Shown here: one piece after another, positions 42,350-52,294 of the stretch
How positions within the stretch are numbered: position 1 is the first letter of the stretch
How the letters are laid out: every line of letters starts with the position of its first letter
NCBI RefSeq assembly: GCF_009680455.1
Contig: NZ_WKRD01000008.1
Location: 125,820 to 189,819, forward strand
DNA: 64,000 nucleotides
Source of the DNA: Lachnospira eligens
Lineage (GTDB): Bacteria; Bacillota; Clostridia; Lachnospirales; Lachnospiraceae
Reading direction: 5' to 3'
Translations under genes and position numbers: made by a program
The notes under the pieces: generated by a model
Databases searched by the model: none
What the model was told of the DNA's origin: nothing
Seen by the model: only the letters and a program-made list of their open reading frames with translations

Positions 42350-45212
42350 TAGTAAGTTAAAGAAAGAGATAGAAAGAGGCAGTTACAAGAACTGCATAAG
42401 GATAAAGGGTGCAAGAGAGCATAATCTTAAAGGAATAGATGTTGATATTCCAAGAGATAAGCTTGTTGTGCTTACAGGACTTTCAGGTTCGGGAAAGTCG
42501 AGTCTTGCATTTGATACAATATATGCAGAAGGTCAGAGAAGATATATGGAATCACTGTCTTCATATGCAAGACAGTTCTTGGGACAGATGGAAAAGCCGG
42601 ATGTTGACAGTATTGAAGGACTTTCACCGGCTATATCTATAGACCAGAAGTCAACTAACAGAAATCCGCGTTCTACAGTAGGAACTGTTACAGAAATATA
42701 TGATTATTTCCGACTTCTCTATGCAAGAATTGGTATCCCGCATTGTCCAAAATGTGGACGCGAAATCAACAAACAGACAGTTGACCAGATGGTTGATGTT
42801 GTTATGGCACTTCCTGAAAGAACTAAGATTCAGATTCTTGCACCTGTTGTCCGTGGACGAAAGGGTGAACATGTAAAGCTATTTGAACAGGCAAAGAAGA
42901 GCGGATTTGTGCGTGTTATTGCTGATGGAAGCATGTACGAGCTGACAGACGATATTAAGCTTGATAAGAATAAGAAGCATAATATTGAGATTGTTGTAGA
43001 CAGACTTTCTGTAAGAGACGGAATCCAGAAACGACTTACAGATTCTATTGAGACAGCTCTTAAGCTTGCCGAAGGTCTTATGACAGTAGATGTTATTGAT
43101 GGTGAAACACTTAATTTCAGCCAGAGCTTTTCCTGCCCAGACTGTGGTATAAGTATTGATGAGGTTGAGCCAAGAAGCTTTTCGTTCAACAATCCATTTG
43201 GCGCATGCCCGGACTGTTTCGGACTTGGTTATACAATGAAGTTTGATGCAGAGCTGCTTATACCGGATGAGAGTCTCAGCATTGATGAAGGTGCTATTGT
43301 CGGAATGGGATGGCAGTCATCTAAGGATGAGGGCAGCTTTAGCAGGGCGATTCTTGATGCACTTGCAGAGGAATATGGATTTTCATTAAAGACACCATTC
43401 AAGGATTATCCTGATGATATTAAGGATATTATTATCAATGGTACTAAGGGACATTCTGTAAAGGTTAAATATAAAGGCCAGCGCGGAGAGGGTGTATATG
43501 ATGTCGCATTTGAAGGTCTTATTAAGAATATGGAGAGAAGATACAGAGAGACATATTCTGATAATACTAAGCAGCAGTATGAGGAATTTATGAGAATAAG
43601 ACCTTGTTCTGCCTGTCACGGACAGAGACTTAAGCCGTCTTCACTTGCTGTTACTATTGCAGATAAGAACATATATGAGATTACTAACATGTCTATTATA
43701 AAGCTTCAGGAATTCCTTGAGAATATGAAGCTTTCAGAGAGACAGCTGTTTATTGGTGCAGAGATTCTTAAGGAAATCAAGGCGAGAATTAAGTTCCTTG
43801 TAGATGTAGGGCTTGATTATCTGGCACTTTCGCGTGCCACAGGAACTCTGTCAGGCGGTGAAGCGCAGAGAATCAGGCTTGCTACACAGATTGGTTCAGG
43901 TCTTGTAGGAGTTGCTTATATTCTTGATGAGCCAAGTATCGGACTTCATCAGAGGGATAATGACAAGCTGCTTGGAACTCTGACACATTTGCGAGATCTT
44001 GGTAACTCAGTTATTGTCGTTGAACATGATGAGGATACTATGTTTGCAGCCGATTATATTGTGGATATCGGACCAGGCGCAGGAAGAAATGGTGGAGAAG
44101 TTGTCGCAACAGGAACTGCTGCGGACATTATGGCGTGCAAGGACTCACTTACAGGTGCATATCTGTCAGGAAGAATCAAGATACCTGTACCGGCAGAGCG
44201 TAGAAAGCCTGCTGGCTGGATTAAGGTAAGAGGCGCAAGGGAGAATAATCTTAAGAATATTGATGTAGATATTCCGCTTGGAGTTGTCACATGCGTAACA
44301 GGTGTGTCAGGCTCAGGCAAGAGTTCACTTGTTAATGAGATTCTTTACAAGCACCTTGCAAAGTCGCTTAACAGGGCGAGATGTATTGCAGGCGACCATG
44401 ATGGAATTGACGGAATAGAGCAGCTTGATAAGGTCATTAATATTGACCAGTCACCAATTGGACGAACACCAAGGTCTAATCCGGCAACCTATACAGGTGT
44501 ATTTGACATGATAAGAGACCTGTTTGCAACGACTAAGGACGCGAAGGAACGAGGATATACGAAGGGCAGATTCAGCTTTAATGTTAAAGGCGGAAGATGT
44601 GAGGCATGCTCAGGCGACGGTATTATCAAGATAGAGATGCATTTCCTGCCGGATGTGTATGTTCCTTGTGAAGTCTGCGAGGGTAAGCGTTACAACAGAG
44701 AAACTCTTGAAGTAAAATACAAGGATAAGAGCATATATGATGTTCTTGACATGACTATTGAGGATGCAGTTGATTTCTTTGAAAATGTGCCAAGTATAAG
44801 AAGAAAGATTGAGACTCTCAACGAGGTTGGCTTGTCTTACGTCAAGCTTGGACAGCCATCAACTGAGCTTTCAGGTGGTGAGGCACAGAGAATCAAGCTT
44901 GCAACAGAGCTTTCAAGAAGAAGCACAGGAAAGACTATATATATTCTTGATGAGCCTACAACCGGTCTGCATTTTGCCGATGTCCACAAGCTTGTCAATA
45001 TCCTTCACAGGCTTGCAGAGGGTGGCAACACTGTAGTTGTTATTGAACATAATCTTGATGTTATTAAGACAGCAGATTATATTATAGATATGGGACCAGA
45101 GGGTGGCGACCGCGGTGGAACTGTTATTGCCAAGGGAACGCCTGAGGAGATTGTTAAGGTTAAGAAGTCTTATACCGGACAGTATGTTAAGAAGTATCTG
45201 GAAGAGAAGTAA
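42342..45212 (+). CDS. uvrA: Excinuclease ABC subunit A
   Basis: This encodes 956 aa from ATG 42342, behind GAAGGA, overlapping uvrB by 8 bp. It contains two ABC ATPase modules: [12 protein letters not shown] and [12 protein letters not shown] for Walker A, and [12 protein letters not shown] and [12 protein letters not shown] for the signatures. The zinc modules CPKCG, CPDCG...CPDCFGLG and CEACSGDG...CEVCEGKRY are intact. It scans DNA for bulky lesions and loads UvrB. The uvrBA order is standard in Firmicutes. Confidence 0.97.
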   Translation: MTDSKLKKEIERGSYKNCIRIKGAREHNLKGIDVDIPRDKLVVLTGLSGSGKSSLAFDTIYAEGQRRYMESLSSYARQFLGQMEKPDVDSIEGLSPAISIDQKSTNRNPRSTVGTVTEIYDYFRLLYARIGIPHCPKCGREINKQTVDQMVDVVMALPERTKIQILAPVVRGRKGEHVKLFEQAKKSGFVRVIADGSMYELTDDIKLDKNKKHNIEIVVDRLSVRDGIQKRLTDSIETALKLAEGLMTVDVIDGETLNFSQSFSCPDCGISIDEVEPRSFSFNNPFGACPDCFGLGYTMKFDAELLIPDESLSIDEGAIVGMGWQSSKDEGSFSRAILDALAEEYGFSLKTPFKDYPDDIKDIIINGTKGHSVKVKYKGQRGEGVYDVAFEGLIKNMERRYRETYSDNTKQQYEEFMRIRPCSACHGQRLKPSSLAVTIADKNIYEITNMSIIKLQEFLENMKLSERQLFIGAEILKEIKARIKFLVDVGLDYLALSRATGTLSGGEAQRIRLATQIGSGLVGVAYILDEPSIGLHQRDNDKLLGTLTHLRDLGNSVIVVEHDEDTMFAADYIVDIGPGAGRNGGEVVATGTAADIMACKDSLTGAYLSGRIKIPVPAERRKPAGWIKVRGARENNLKNIDVDIPLGVVTCVTGVSGSGKSSLVNEILYKHLAKSLNRARCIAGDHDGIDGIEQLDKVINIDQSPIGRTPRSNPATYTGVFDMIRDLFATTKDAKERGYTKGRFSFNVKGGRCEACSGDGIIKIEMHFLPDVYVPCEVCEGKRYNRETLEVKYKDKSIYDVLDMTIEDAVDFFENVPSIRRKIETLNEVGLSYVKLGQPSTELSGGEAQRIKLATELSRRSTGKTIYILDEPTTGLHFADVHKLVNILHRLAEGGNTVVVIEHNLDVIKTADYIIDMGPEGGDRGGTVIAKGTPEEIVKVKKSYTGQYVKKYLEEK

Positions 45213-45297
45213 TATTAAGAAGTGAATGAACGTATATCTGGGAAGTGTATGCAAGGGATGTCGGTTTGATATTTTGGGGAGTAGAATGGAGGTAGTT

Positions 45298-46872
45298 ATG
45301 ATAAAAGGAATTATCTTTGATATGGACGGAGTTATGATTGATACGGAAAATCAGTCTAATCTTGGCTGGCTGTGGGCAGCTTCCCAGAAAAATGTAGAGA
45401 TGCCATTATGGCTTATCGACAGTTTTAAAGGTGCACCGGCAAAGCTTAGTCAGAGCTTTTTTGATGATTATTATCATGGAGAGCAGGATTACTGGGAAAT
45501 GCGGACAATGCGCACAGACCATGTTTACAAAATCAGGGAGACAGAGGAAGTTCCGGTTAAGCCGGGGCTTCATATGCTGCTTGATTATATTAAGGATAAT
45601 GGACTCAAATGTGCTGTTGCAACTTCAACACAGAAATCAAGTGCTGAAAAGAGTCTTCACAGAATAGGAGCATGGGATTATCTTTCTGGTGTTGTATATG
45701 GAGATGAGGTTGAGCATGGAAAGCCTGAGCCGGACATATTCTTAAGGGCAGCAGGCTTTATCGGATGTGAACCGTCAGAATGTGTAGTCATTGAGGACAG
45801 TATTAATGGCATTAAAGCAGGATATGCAGCAGGCATGAAGGTGATTCATATACCTGATACTATTGAGATTAACGATGACATCCGAAGACTGACTTCAGTT
45901 GTGTGCCATTCTTTATCTGATGTGTCTGATATTATAGACACATGGAATGAGGGAAAGGTTGCTGATGTTGAAGGTTATTATGAAAATGCCAAGATAAACC
46001 GTGTGTATGTTGACAGGGTGCATGTTAAGAAAGCATTTGCAGAATACACAGCAGCTTATAATGCAGATGACCCTAAGATTAAATTAAAAATTGACCACAC
46101 TTACAGAGTTGCAGCTTTGTGCGAAAGAATTGCAAAGGCAGCTGGAATGTGTGCCTATGATGTTGAGCTGGCATGGTTATCCGGAATGCTTCATGATGTT
46201 GGAAGATTTGAACAGATAAAGCGTTATAACACATTTTCAGATGCGGACTCTGTTGACCATGCAAAATTCGGTGCAGACCTGTTGTTCAAAGATGGTCTTA
46301 TCAGTACTTTTCTTAATGGAATGGTTAAATGTACAGGCTACAAGCCAGGAGCATTAGAGGATCGATATAGTTCTGATGGAGTATTTCTGTATGACAGATT
46401 GAATAAATCGGACATGGAAATGCTTGAACTTGCAATAAGGTGTCACAATATGTACAGAATTCCGCAGGGACTTAATAGCCGCGAGCAGGCATTCTGCAAT
46501 GTGCTTCGTGACGCTGATAAGGTTGATATATTTAAGGTTAATATTGATACTCCGCTTGAAGAAATATATAACACTACGACTGAAGAACTGATGAAGAGTG
46601 ATATTACAGATGAAGTGTTAGAAGCGTTTGATGAGGAACACTGTATACTCAAAGCAATAAGACGCACACCGGCTGATACTGTTATTGGTCATGTATCACT
46701 TGCTTATGAGCTTGTGTATGATGAGAGCGTGCGGATTACTGTGGAACAGGGCTATCTTGCAAAGCTTATGCATTTTCATTCTGATAATGAGGAGACCAAC
46801 AGAAAGATGGCGATGGTCAGAGAGAAGATGGATTCTTATGTGAAGAAGAGAATTGGGGAGAAAGATGCATAG
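45298..46872 (+). CDS. HAD phosphatase fused to an HD-domain hydrolase
   Basis: This encodes 524 aa from ATG 45298 behind GGAGG. Residues 1-225 form a HAD subfamily IA phosphatase (beta-phosphoglucomutase-like), with IIFDMDGVMIDTE, ATSTQKSSAEKS, YGDEVEHGKPEPDIF and VIEDSINGIKAG. Residues about 255-500 form an HD hydrolase, with KIDHTYRVAALCERIA, WLSGMLHDVGRFEQI, DHAKFGADLL, AIRCHNMYRIP and RDADKVDIFK. Both active sites look intact. Substrates are unknown; one chain may process a phosphorylated sugar or nucleotide in two steps. It is 86 bp behind uvrA. Confidence 0.88.
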   Translation: MIKGIIFDMDGVMIDTENQSNLGWLWAASQKNVEMPLWLIDSFKGAPAKLSQSFFDDYYHGEQDYWEMRTMRTDHVYKIRETEEVPVKPGLHMLLDYIKDNGLKCAVATSTQKSSAEKSLHRIGAWDYLSGVVYGDEVEHGKPEPDIFLRAAGFIGCEPSECVVIEDSINGIKAGYAAGMKVIHIPDTIEINDDIRRLTSVVCHSLSDVSDIIDTWNEGKVADVEGYYENAKINRVYVDRVHVKKAFAEYTAAYNADDPKIKLKIDHTYRVAALCERIAKAAGMCAYDVELAWLSGMLHDVGRFEQIKRYNTFSDADSVDHAKFGADLLFKDGLISTFLNGMVKCTGYKPGALEDRYSSDGVFLYDRLNKSDMEMLELAIRCHNMYRIPQGLNSREQAFCNVLRDADKVDIFKVNIDTPLEEIYNTTTEELMKSDITDEVLEAFDEEHCILKAIRRTPADTVIGHVSLAYELVYDESVRITVEQGYLAKLMHFHSDNEETNRKMAMVREKMDSYVKKRIGEKDA

Positions 46873-46926
46873 ATAAGGATTGTCTGGAGGAGAATTAGCA
46901 AGATAGGAATTGGGGAGAATTAAGGC

Positions 46927-46955
46927 TTGTCATAAGGGGCAAGTTTAACTATAAT
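46927..46955 (+). promoter_or_regulatory. Sigma-A promoter of guaA
   Basis: TTGTCA, a 17-bp spacer and a perfect TATAAT. The leader is about 27 bases long, so there is no room for a purine riboswitch. Confidence 0.75.
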
Positions 46956-46988
46956 GTATATATAAATACACAAGATTGGAGATTGATC

Positions 46989-48563
46989 ATGGATCAGGAG
47001 AAAGTTATTGTCATTGACTTCGGTGGTCAGTACAACCAGCTGGTTGCGCGCCGTGTCCGTGAATGTAATGTATATTGTGAGATCTATTCTTACAAGACAG
47101 ACCTGGCGCAGATTAAGGCCATGAACCCTAAAGGAATTATCCTTACGGGTGGTCCTAACAGCTGTTATGAAGATGGCGCGCCAACATGTACTAAAGAACT
47201 TTTCGAACTTGGTGTACCTGTACTTGGTCTTTGCTATGGCGCACAGCTTATGCAGCATGTGCTTGGTGGCAAGGTTGAGAAGGCACCAGTAAGAGAGTAT
47301 GGAAAGACAGAAACATTTGTAGATAAGAGCAGCACTTTATTCTCAGATGTCTCAGAGAAAACTATTGTGTGGATGAGCCATTTTGATTACATCTCACAGA
47401 TTGCACCAGGATTCAGGATTGTTGCCCACACAGCAGACTGCCCAGTTGCAGCAGCAGAGTGTACAGAGAAGAATCTTTATGCAATCCAGTTCCACCCAGA
47501 GGTTCTTCATACTCAGGAAGGGACCAAGATGCTTCACAACTTTGTTCGTGGAGTATGCGGATGTGCCGGAACATGGAAGATGGATGCATTTGTTGAGAAT
47601 ACAATTAAGGAAATCCGCGAGAAGGTTGGCAGTGGCAAGGTTTTACTTGCTCTTTCAGGTGGTGTTGATTCATCTGTTGCAGCCGGACTTCTTTCAAGAG
47701 CTATTGGAAAGCAGCTTACATGCGTATTCGTAGATCACGGTCTTCTCCGTAAAGATGAAGGCGATGAAGTTGAGAGCGTATTTGGACCAGAAGGACAGTT
47801 CGACCTTAACTTTATAAGAGTTAATGCACAGGAGAGATATTACTCTAAGCTTGCAGGCGTTACAGAGCCAGAAGCTAAGAGAAAGATTATTGGGGAAGAG
47901 TTTATCCGTGTATTTGAGGAAGAAGCCAAGAAGATTGGTGCAGTTGACTTCCTTGCACAGGGAACTATATATCCAGACGTTGTAGAAAGCGGACTTGGCG
48001 GTGAATCAGCCGTAATCAAGTCTCACCACAATGTAGGAGGACTTCCTGATTTCGTTGACTTCAAGGAAATCATTGAGCCACTACGCAACCTTTTCAAAGA
48101 TGAGGTTCGTAAGGCTGGTCTTGAGCTTGGAATACCAGAACATCTTGTATTCCGTCAGCCATTCCCAGGTCCGGGACTTGGAATCAGAATTATCGGCGAG
48201 GTAACAGCTGATAAGGTTCGTATCGTTCAGGACGCTGACTATATCTACCGTTCGGAGGTTGACAAGGCCGTAGCTGAGTACAAGAAAGCTAACGGCAAGG
48301 CTCCAGCATGGATGCCAAACCAGTATTTCGCAGCCCTCACTAACATGCGTTCCGTTGGTGTTATGGGTGACGAAAGAACTTACGATTATGCGGTTGCACT
48401 TCGTGCAGTCAACACAATTGATTTCATGACAGCAGAGAGCACAGAGATTCCATTTGAGGTTCTCCAGACAGTTATGAGCAGAATTATAAATGAGGTGCGT
48501 GGGGTCAACAGAGTATTCTATGATCTGACTAGTAAACCACCTGGAACGATTGAGTTTGAATAA
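46989..48563 (+). CDS. guaA: GMP synthase (glutamine-hydrolysing)
   Basis: This encodes 524 aa from ATG 46989, 7 bases behind GGAGA. The N-terminal glutamine amidotransferase has the nucleophile Cys in GLCYGAQLM and the His/Glu pair in FHPEV. The PP-loop ATPase carries [16 protein letters not shown], and the C-terminal dimer domain ends [11 protein letters not shown]. It converts XMP to GMP. The 3' end of guaA is a well-known target for integrative elements, and here accessory DNA begins within 200 bp of the stop codon. The reading frame is intact to its end. Confidence 0.97.
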   Translation: MDQEKVIVIDFGGQYNQLVARRVRECNVYCEIYSYKTDLAQIKAMNPKGIILTGGPNSCYEDGAPTCTKELFELGVPVLGLCYGAQLMQHVLGGKVEKAPVREYGKTETFVDKSSTLFSDVSEKTIVWMSHFDYISQIAPGFRIVAHTADCPVAAAECTEKNLYAIQFHPEVLHTQEGTKMLHNFVRGVCGCAGTWKMDAFVENTIKEIREKVGSGKVLLALSGGVDSSVAAGLLSRAIGKQLTCVFVDHGLLRKDEGDEVESVFGPEGQFDLNFIRVNAQERYYSKLAGVTEPEAKRKIIGEEFIRVFEEEAKKIGAVDFLAQGTIYPDVVESGLGGESAVIKSHHNVGGLPDFVDFKEIIEPLRNLFKDEVRKAGLELGIPEHLVFRQPFPGPGLGIRIIGEVTADKVRIVQDADYIYRSEVDKAVAEYKKANGKAPAWMPNQYFAALTNMRSVGVMGDERTYDYAVALRAVNTIDFMTAESTEIPFEVLQTVMSRIINEVRGVNRVFYDLTSKPPGTIEFE

Positions 48564-48621
48564 TTAAAAATTTCTGGAAAGCCTTATAAACAGGGCGTTT
48601 CCGGGCAGATAAAGTTCTATT

Positions 48622-48640
48622 TGATAACAAAATGATAACA
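48622..48640. repeat. Tandem TGATAACA repeats at the element's left end
   Basis: TGATAACA occurs at 48622-48629 and 48633-48640, 11 bp (one helical turn) apart, with a related inverted GGTTATCG at 48676. Between guaA and the first element gene, such repeats fit arm-type integrase or excisionase sites. Confidence 0.4.
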
Positions 48641-48699
48641 CTGGATATTTTGGCATTATTTATCAGGTATCCTGTGGTTATCGAGTAATATGTGTGAAA

Positions 48700-48770
48700 C
48701 CGACAAAAAAGGTCTTACTGAATTGAGTGAAATCAATTTGGTAAGGCCTTTTTTCGTCGGCTTTTATTTT
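48700..48770. terminator. Long terminator hairpin between guaA and the element
   Basis: From CCGAC at 48700 to GTCGG at 48760 the sequence folds into a long imperfect stem (AAAAAAGG/CCTTTTTT, CTTAC/GTAAG, AATTGA/TCAATT). T-rich tracts on both strands make it a likely bidirectional terminator, mainly for the XRE gene. Confidence 0.75.
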
Positions 48771-49213
48771 GCGTTTTTTGGATAGTTGTAACGCCACTGA
48801 TCATATTCTTCCTGAGTGATCTCGCCGGATTTGAGTTTTTCTGCCTGTTCCTGCCACGCATGGAACATATCGAACATGGAAAGGTAGGTGGTTCCCTTGG
48901 CCTTGTCCAGCCGGAGACAAAGTTCTCCGTCAATCTCATCAATGTGAAGCCCGTAAAGGTCTTCTAAGGTAAATAAGGTATGCATCAGTCCAACGTAACT
49001 GTCAATATCCGGGACAGCAAGAGCATGAGGGGATACTTCAAAAATATCAGCCAATGCGTTCAGATATTTTTCTTTTGGACTGCGTGCCCCTTTTTCATAC
49101 TGTGCAATGCGGACATCAGCCTGTGAATCACTGAATCCCAACTGTTGACCCAAATATTTCTGCGTGAAACCACGCAGAAGTCTGAAATGGTGGATTCTTT
49201 CGCCTATTGCCAT
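48764..49213 (-). CDS. XRE-family repressor of the integrative element
   Basis: This encodes 149 aa from ATG 49213, behind AGGAGA; the frame is open further up but crosses the promoter. The N-terminal XRE helix-turn-helix (residues 1-65) includes GERIHHFRLLRGFTQKYLGQQL and a modified second part (SDSQADVRIAQYEKGARSPKEK). The C-terminal half, with WQEQAEKLKSGEITQEEYDQWR, is typical of regulators carried by Firmicute conjugative and mobilizable elements. It is divergent from xis-int and faces three shared operators, so it probably represses excision. Confidence 0.85.
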   Translation of the reverse strand: MAIGERIHHFRLLRGFTQKYLGQQLGFSDSQADVRIAQYEKGARSPKEKYLNALADIFEVSPHALAVPDIDSYVGLMHTLFTLEDLYGLHIDEIDGELCLRLDKAKGTTYLSMFDMFHAWQEQAEKLKSGEITQEEYDQWRYNYPKNAK

Positions 49214-49248
49214 ATGTTTATATCTCCTGTCTTTTTCTTGATAGGTTG

Positions 49249-49277
49249 AGTATAGCATATCCAAATGGTAGAGACAA
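49249..49277 (-). promoter_or_regulatory. Promoter of the element repressor gene
   Basis: On the minus strand TTGTCT and TATACT are spaced by 17 bp, 35 bp upstream of the XRE start. Confidence 0.65.
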
Positions 49278-49283
49278 GAAAAT

Positions 49284-49370
49284 CCATACAAAAAAGTATG
49301 GGTAAATGTATTGAAAGCACTTGACCCATACAGAATAGTATAGTATAATTCAACCAATACAAAATAGTAT
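49284..49370. promoter_or_regulatory. Three ATAC-N6-GTAT operators in the divergent promoter region
   Basis: Palindromes with arms ATAC and GTAT around a 6-base A/T-rich centre occur at 49287-49299 (extended to CCATAC...GTATGG), 49328-49341 and 49357-49370. The second overlaps the spacer and leads into the -10 of the xis promoter, the third lies at its transcription start, and the first flanks the repressor -35. This is the arrangement of a phage-type switch. Confidence 0.7.
49321..49349 (+). promoter_or_regulatory. Promoter of xis-int
   Basis: TTGACC, 17 bp, perfect TATAAT. It is strong by sequence and covered by the ATAC/GTAT operators. Confidence 0.75.
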
Positions 49371-49395
49371 AGTAAAAAGAAAGGAGAAATTTTCT

Positions 49396-49590
49396 ATGAG
49401 TAAAATGTTTATGAATGTGAAAGAGGTCATGGAAGTCCTGGAAGTATCGGAGTCCTATGCATACAAGCTGATGAAAAGGCTAAACAGGGAATTGCAGGCA
49501 ATGGGATGTCAGACAATCGCAGGAAAAGTTGACCGGAAGTATTTTTATGAGCAGTTCTATGGAACAAGATCGAATGATGGGAGGAATTAG
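49396..49590 (+). CDS. xis: Excisionase-like DNA-binding protein
   Basis: This 64-aa protein has a MerR/excisionase-type winged helix (MNVKEVMEVLEVSESYAYKLMKRLNRELQ). It follows AAGGAGA and ends 2 bp before the integrase gene. The size and position match Tn916-like and IME excisionases, which bend DNA at the element ends to direct excision. Confidence 0.82.
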   Translation: MSKMFMNVKEVMEVLEVSESYAYKLMKRLNRELQAMGCQTIAGKVDRKYFYEQFYGTRSNDGRN

Positions 49591-49592
49591 GA

Positions 49593-50705
49593 ATGGCAAT
49601 TTACAAGAATGACAATGGCACCTGGTATGTAATGATTCGTTATCAGGACTGGACAGGTGCAAGAAAACAGAAATGCAAACGAGGATTTTCTACAAGAAAA
49701 GAAGCTGCGGACTGGGAATTACAATTCAAATTACAGAAGAAAGCAAGCGTGGATATGACAATGGAAAGCTTTTGCACTATGTATGAAGAAGATGTCAGAC
49801 CTTCTTTGAAGCAGAGTACCTGGCTTACAAAAGAAAATATTATTCAGAAAAAGATTCTTCCGTATCTTGGAAAACGTAAAGTATCGGAAATTACAGCTAA
49901 AGATGTGATGGACTGGCATAACCAGATGAGAAAACTGAAAACGAAAACAGGAAAACCGCTTTCGCCAACGTATCTGAAAACGATACATGGACAATTAAGC
50001 ACTATTTTTAATCATGCAGTGAAATATTACGATCTTAGCATTAATCCGGCAAGAAAAGCTGGGGCACTGGGAGAAGAAGAAGGCAAGGAAATGTTGTTCT
50101 GGACAAAAGAGGAGTATAAGCGATTTGCAGAAGAAATGATGGACAAACCTCTTTCCTACTATGCTTTTCAACTGCTTTACTGGTGTGGAATTCGTTCGGG
50201 CGAGCTGCTTGCTTTAACACCAGCAGATTTTAATTTCAAAAAGAAAACGCTTCGGATCAATAAGTCCTATCAGCGTTTGAAAGGAGAAGATGTAATCAGT
50301 ACGCCAAAGACAAAGAACAGTGTACGGACAGTCATAATGCCACAGTTTCTGTGTGATGAAATGCAGGACTGCCTGAAATTATATTACAGTTTAAAGCCTG
50401 ACGACCGCATTTTTCCGGTAACAAAATATTATCTGAATCACGAAATGGAAAGAGGCTGCAAAGCGAGCGGGGTAAAGAAAATCAGAGTTCATGATCTCAG
50501 GCATAGTCATGTATCCCTGTTGATCAATATGGGGTATACCGCACTAGCAATCGGAAAAAGGGTTGGACATTCAGCAGAAAAGATTACTTACCGGTATGCA
50601 CATCTGTTTCCGTCGGTACAGCAGGACATGGCAGAGCAGTTGGATGCGGAAAATATGGATAAAGAATTAAATGAAGTGGAAGGAGGACTTGCAAATGTCG
50701 GCTAA
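49593..50705 (+). CDS. int: Tyrosine recombinase (integrase)
   Basis: This 370-aa integrase has an N-terminal AP2-like arm-binding domain (about 1-50, GTWYVMIRYQDWTGARKQK), a SAM-like core-binding domain (about 58-155) and a catalytic domain with the Arg in CGIRSGELLAL, HDLRHSHVSL for the HxxR box, VGHSAEKITYRYAHLF for the second His and the nucleophilic Tyr. All catalytic residues appear intact. Its position behind xis, near the guaA 3' end, makes guaA the probable attachment site. It overlaps the MobC-like gene by 11 bp. Confidence 0.94.
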   Translation: MAIYKNDNGTWYVMIRYQDWTGARKQKCKRGFSTRKEAADWELQFKLQKKASVDMTMESFCTMYEEDVRPSLKQSTWLTKENIIQKKILPYLGKRKVSEITAKDVMDWHNQMRKLKTKTGKPLSPTYLKTIHGQLSTIFNHAVKYYDLSINPARKAGALGEEEGKEMLFWTKEEYKRFAEEMMDKPLSYYAFQLLYWCGIRSGELLALTPADFNFKKKTLRINKSYQRLKGEDVISTPKTKNSVRTVIMPQFLCDEMQDCLKLYYSLKPDDRIFPVTKYYLNHEMERGCKASGVKKIRVHDLRHSHVSLLINMGYTALAIGKRVGHSAEKITYRYAHLFPSVQQDMAEQLDAENMDKELNEVEGGLANVG

Positions 50706-51015
50706 ATGTCTGGATCAGCAGGGACGTTGGAGAAATAAAGTTGTAGCATTTCGGATGTCACCGGAAGAAGATGAACTTCTGGAGACGGCAGTACGGCTAT
50801 CGGGATTAACCAAACAAGAATATATTATCCGAAGATTGCAGGAAAAAGAAGTTGTGGTTACAGGAAATCCCAAGGTGTATAAAGCTTTGAAGAAGGAACT
50901 TGAAAAGGTACTGGGTGAGCTGAAACGTCTGAAAAAGGGAGAAGATGTGCCGGAGGATTTATTGGAAGTGATTCGGCTTATCACAATAACAATGGCTGGA
51001 ATGAAAGCGGAATAA
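50695..51015 (+). CDS. MobC-like relaxosome accessory protein
   Basis: This encodes 106 aa from ATG 50695, behind GGAGGA. The N-terminal part (RNKVVAFRMSPEEDELLETAVRLSGLTKQEYII) looks like a ribbon-helix-helix domain of mobilization proteins, and the C-terminal part is a basic/acidic helix. Such MobC-like proteins melt DNA at oriT to help the relaxase. It lies between integrase and the RepA-like ATPase, overlapping int. Confidence 0.7.
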   Translation: MSAKCLDQQGRWRNKVVAFRMSPEEDELLETAVRLSGLTKQEYIIRRLQEKEVVVTGNPKVYKALKKELEKVLGELKRLKKGEDVPEDLLEVIRLITITMAGMKAE

Positions 51016-51019
51016 AAGA

Positions 51020-51049
51020 GCCTTTAAGTGTCGGCAAACACCTAAAGGC
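51020..51049. repeat. Hairpin behind the MobC-like gene
   Basis: GCCTTTAAGTGT pairs with ACACCTAAAGGC (one mismatch) around CGGCAA. There is no T-run; it could be a protein-binding site or a weak terminator. Confidence 0.5.
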
Positions 51050-51054
51050 AGGGA

Positions 51055-51101
51055 TTTGGTAGAATACTCTTCCAAAAAACTTCTATGAGTATTCTATCAA
51101 A
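51055..51101. repeat. 15-bp inverted repeat before the RepA-like gene
   Basis: TTTGGTAGAATACTC pairs with GAGTATTCTATCAAA (one G-T pair) across 17 bases. It lies 40 bp before the ATPase start and could be an operator or a replication-initiator site. Confidence 0.5.
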
Positions 51102-51140
51102 AACCACTCTTTCTTTCAACGGGAAAATAAGGAGGATTTG

Positions 51141-52226
51141 ATGGAAAACAAAAGAACAGAAACAAATAAAACAGTACAGAAAAGGCTGGAACCGGAACTG
51201 AAACTCATCAATATGGATACGGTGGAAGTGGAGCAGATTGAATGGCTGCTTTATCCATTTATTCCCTATGGAAAAGTAACAATTATACAGGGAGATCCGG
51301 GAGAAGGAAAAACGACAATGGTGCTTCAAATTATTGCAAAACTGACCAGAGGAGAGACTATTCTTCCAGCTGATTCAACAAAAGATAAAAGGATAGATAT
51401 TGATAGTGAAAGCGATATGGTAGATGCAGAAAATATTGAAAACAATGCGTCAACACAGCATTTGGAGGCACCAGTAAATGTAATCTACCAGACTGCAGAA
51501 GATGGTCTTGGAGATACGATAAAACCAAGATTACTTGCTGCAGGTGCAGACTGCACAAAGGTCATGGTTATCGATGACAGTGAGCAACCGCTGACGATGG
51601 CAGATGTCCGGTTGGAAGAAGCAATTGTGCAGACAAAAGCCAGAATGGTTGTGCTTGACCCGATTCAGGGCTTCCTTGGATCAGAGGTGGATATGCATAG
51701 GGCTAATGAAATCCGTCCTTTGATGAAACGTATAGCAGTCTTGGCAGAAAAATATCATTGTGCGATTATTCTGATTGGACACATGAACAAGAACAGTAAC
51801 GGAAAATCTTCTTACCGGGGACTTGGTTCTATTGATTTTCAGGCAGCTGCAAGAAGCGTTTTGATTGTCGGACGAATTAAGGACGAACCGGAAGTAAGAG
51901 TTGTGTGCCATACAAAGAGTTCCCTGGCACCGGAAGGTAAAGCTATTGCGTTCCGTCTGGATAAAAACAACGGATTTGAATGGATTGGTGAATATGACAT
52001 TAGTGCAGATGAATTGCTCAATGGAGAGGGAAAAGGACAGAAAACCCGGAAAGCAAAAGAATTTCTGCTTGAGATACTGGCTGATGGAGGTATGGCACAA
52101 AAGAAAATTGAGGAAGAAGCAGAAAAACTGGGAATTAAAAAGAAAACACTGAGAAATGCCAAAATGGAACTGGGAATAGATTCCGTAAAACGTGGAAATC
52201 AGTGGTATTGGATGTTGTCAGAGTAG
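51141..52226 (+). CDS. RepA/RecA-like AAA ATPase (element helicase)
   Basis: This encodes 361 aa from ATG 51141, behind GGAGG. It is a RecA/DnaB-fold ATPase of the AAA_25/RepA group: Walker A IIQGDPGEGKTTM, Walker B ARMVVLDPIQGFLG, the loop ALIGHMNKNSNGKSSYRGLGS-like segment (around residue 215), and the terminal winged helix at about 300-361. In plasmids RepA is a hexameric replicative helicase. In mobilizable elements it may allow rolling-circle or theta replication after excision. An acidic insert (DIDSESDMVDAENIENN) at about 80-100 is unusual. Confidence 0.85.
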   Translation: MENKRTETNKTVQKRLEPELKLINMDTVEVEQIEWLLYPFIPYGKVTIIQGDPGEGKTTMVLQIIAKLTRGETILPADSTKDKRIDIDSESDMVDAENIENNASTQHLEAPVNVIYQTAEDGLGDTIKPRLLAAGADCTKVMVIDDSEQPLTMADVRLEEAIVQTKARMVVLDPIQGFLGSEVDMHRANEIRPLMKRIAVLAEKYHCAIILIGHMNKNSNGKSSYRGLGSIDFQAAARSVLIVGRIKDEPEVRVVCHTKSSLAPEGKAIAFRLDKNNGFEWIGEYDISADELLNGEGKGQKTRKAKEFLLEILADGGMAQKKIEEEAEKLGIKKKTLRNAKMELGIDSVKRGNQWYWMLSE

Positions 52227-52294
52227 AAAAAGGAAGATGGCAAGATGACCATATCTTAATAATAGGGCATCTTGCCACCTTGAAAGGAGATCAG

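Noticed and set aside
46956..46988. Purine riboswitch before guaA
   Set aside because: The leader between the promoter and start codon is about 30 bases, too short for a guanine or other aptamer.
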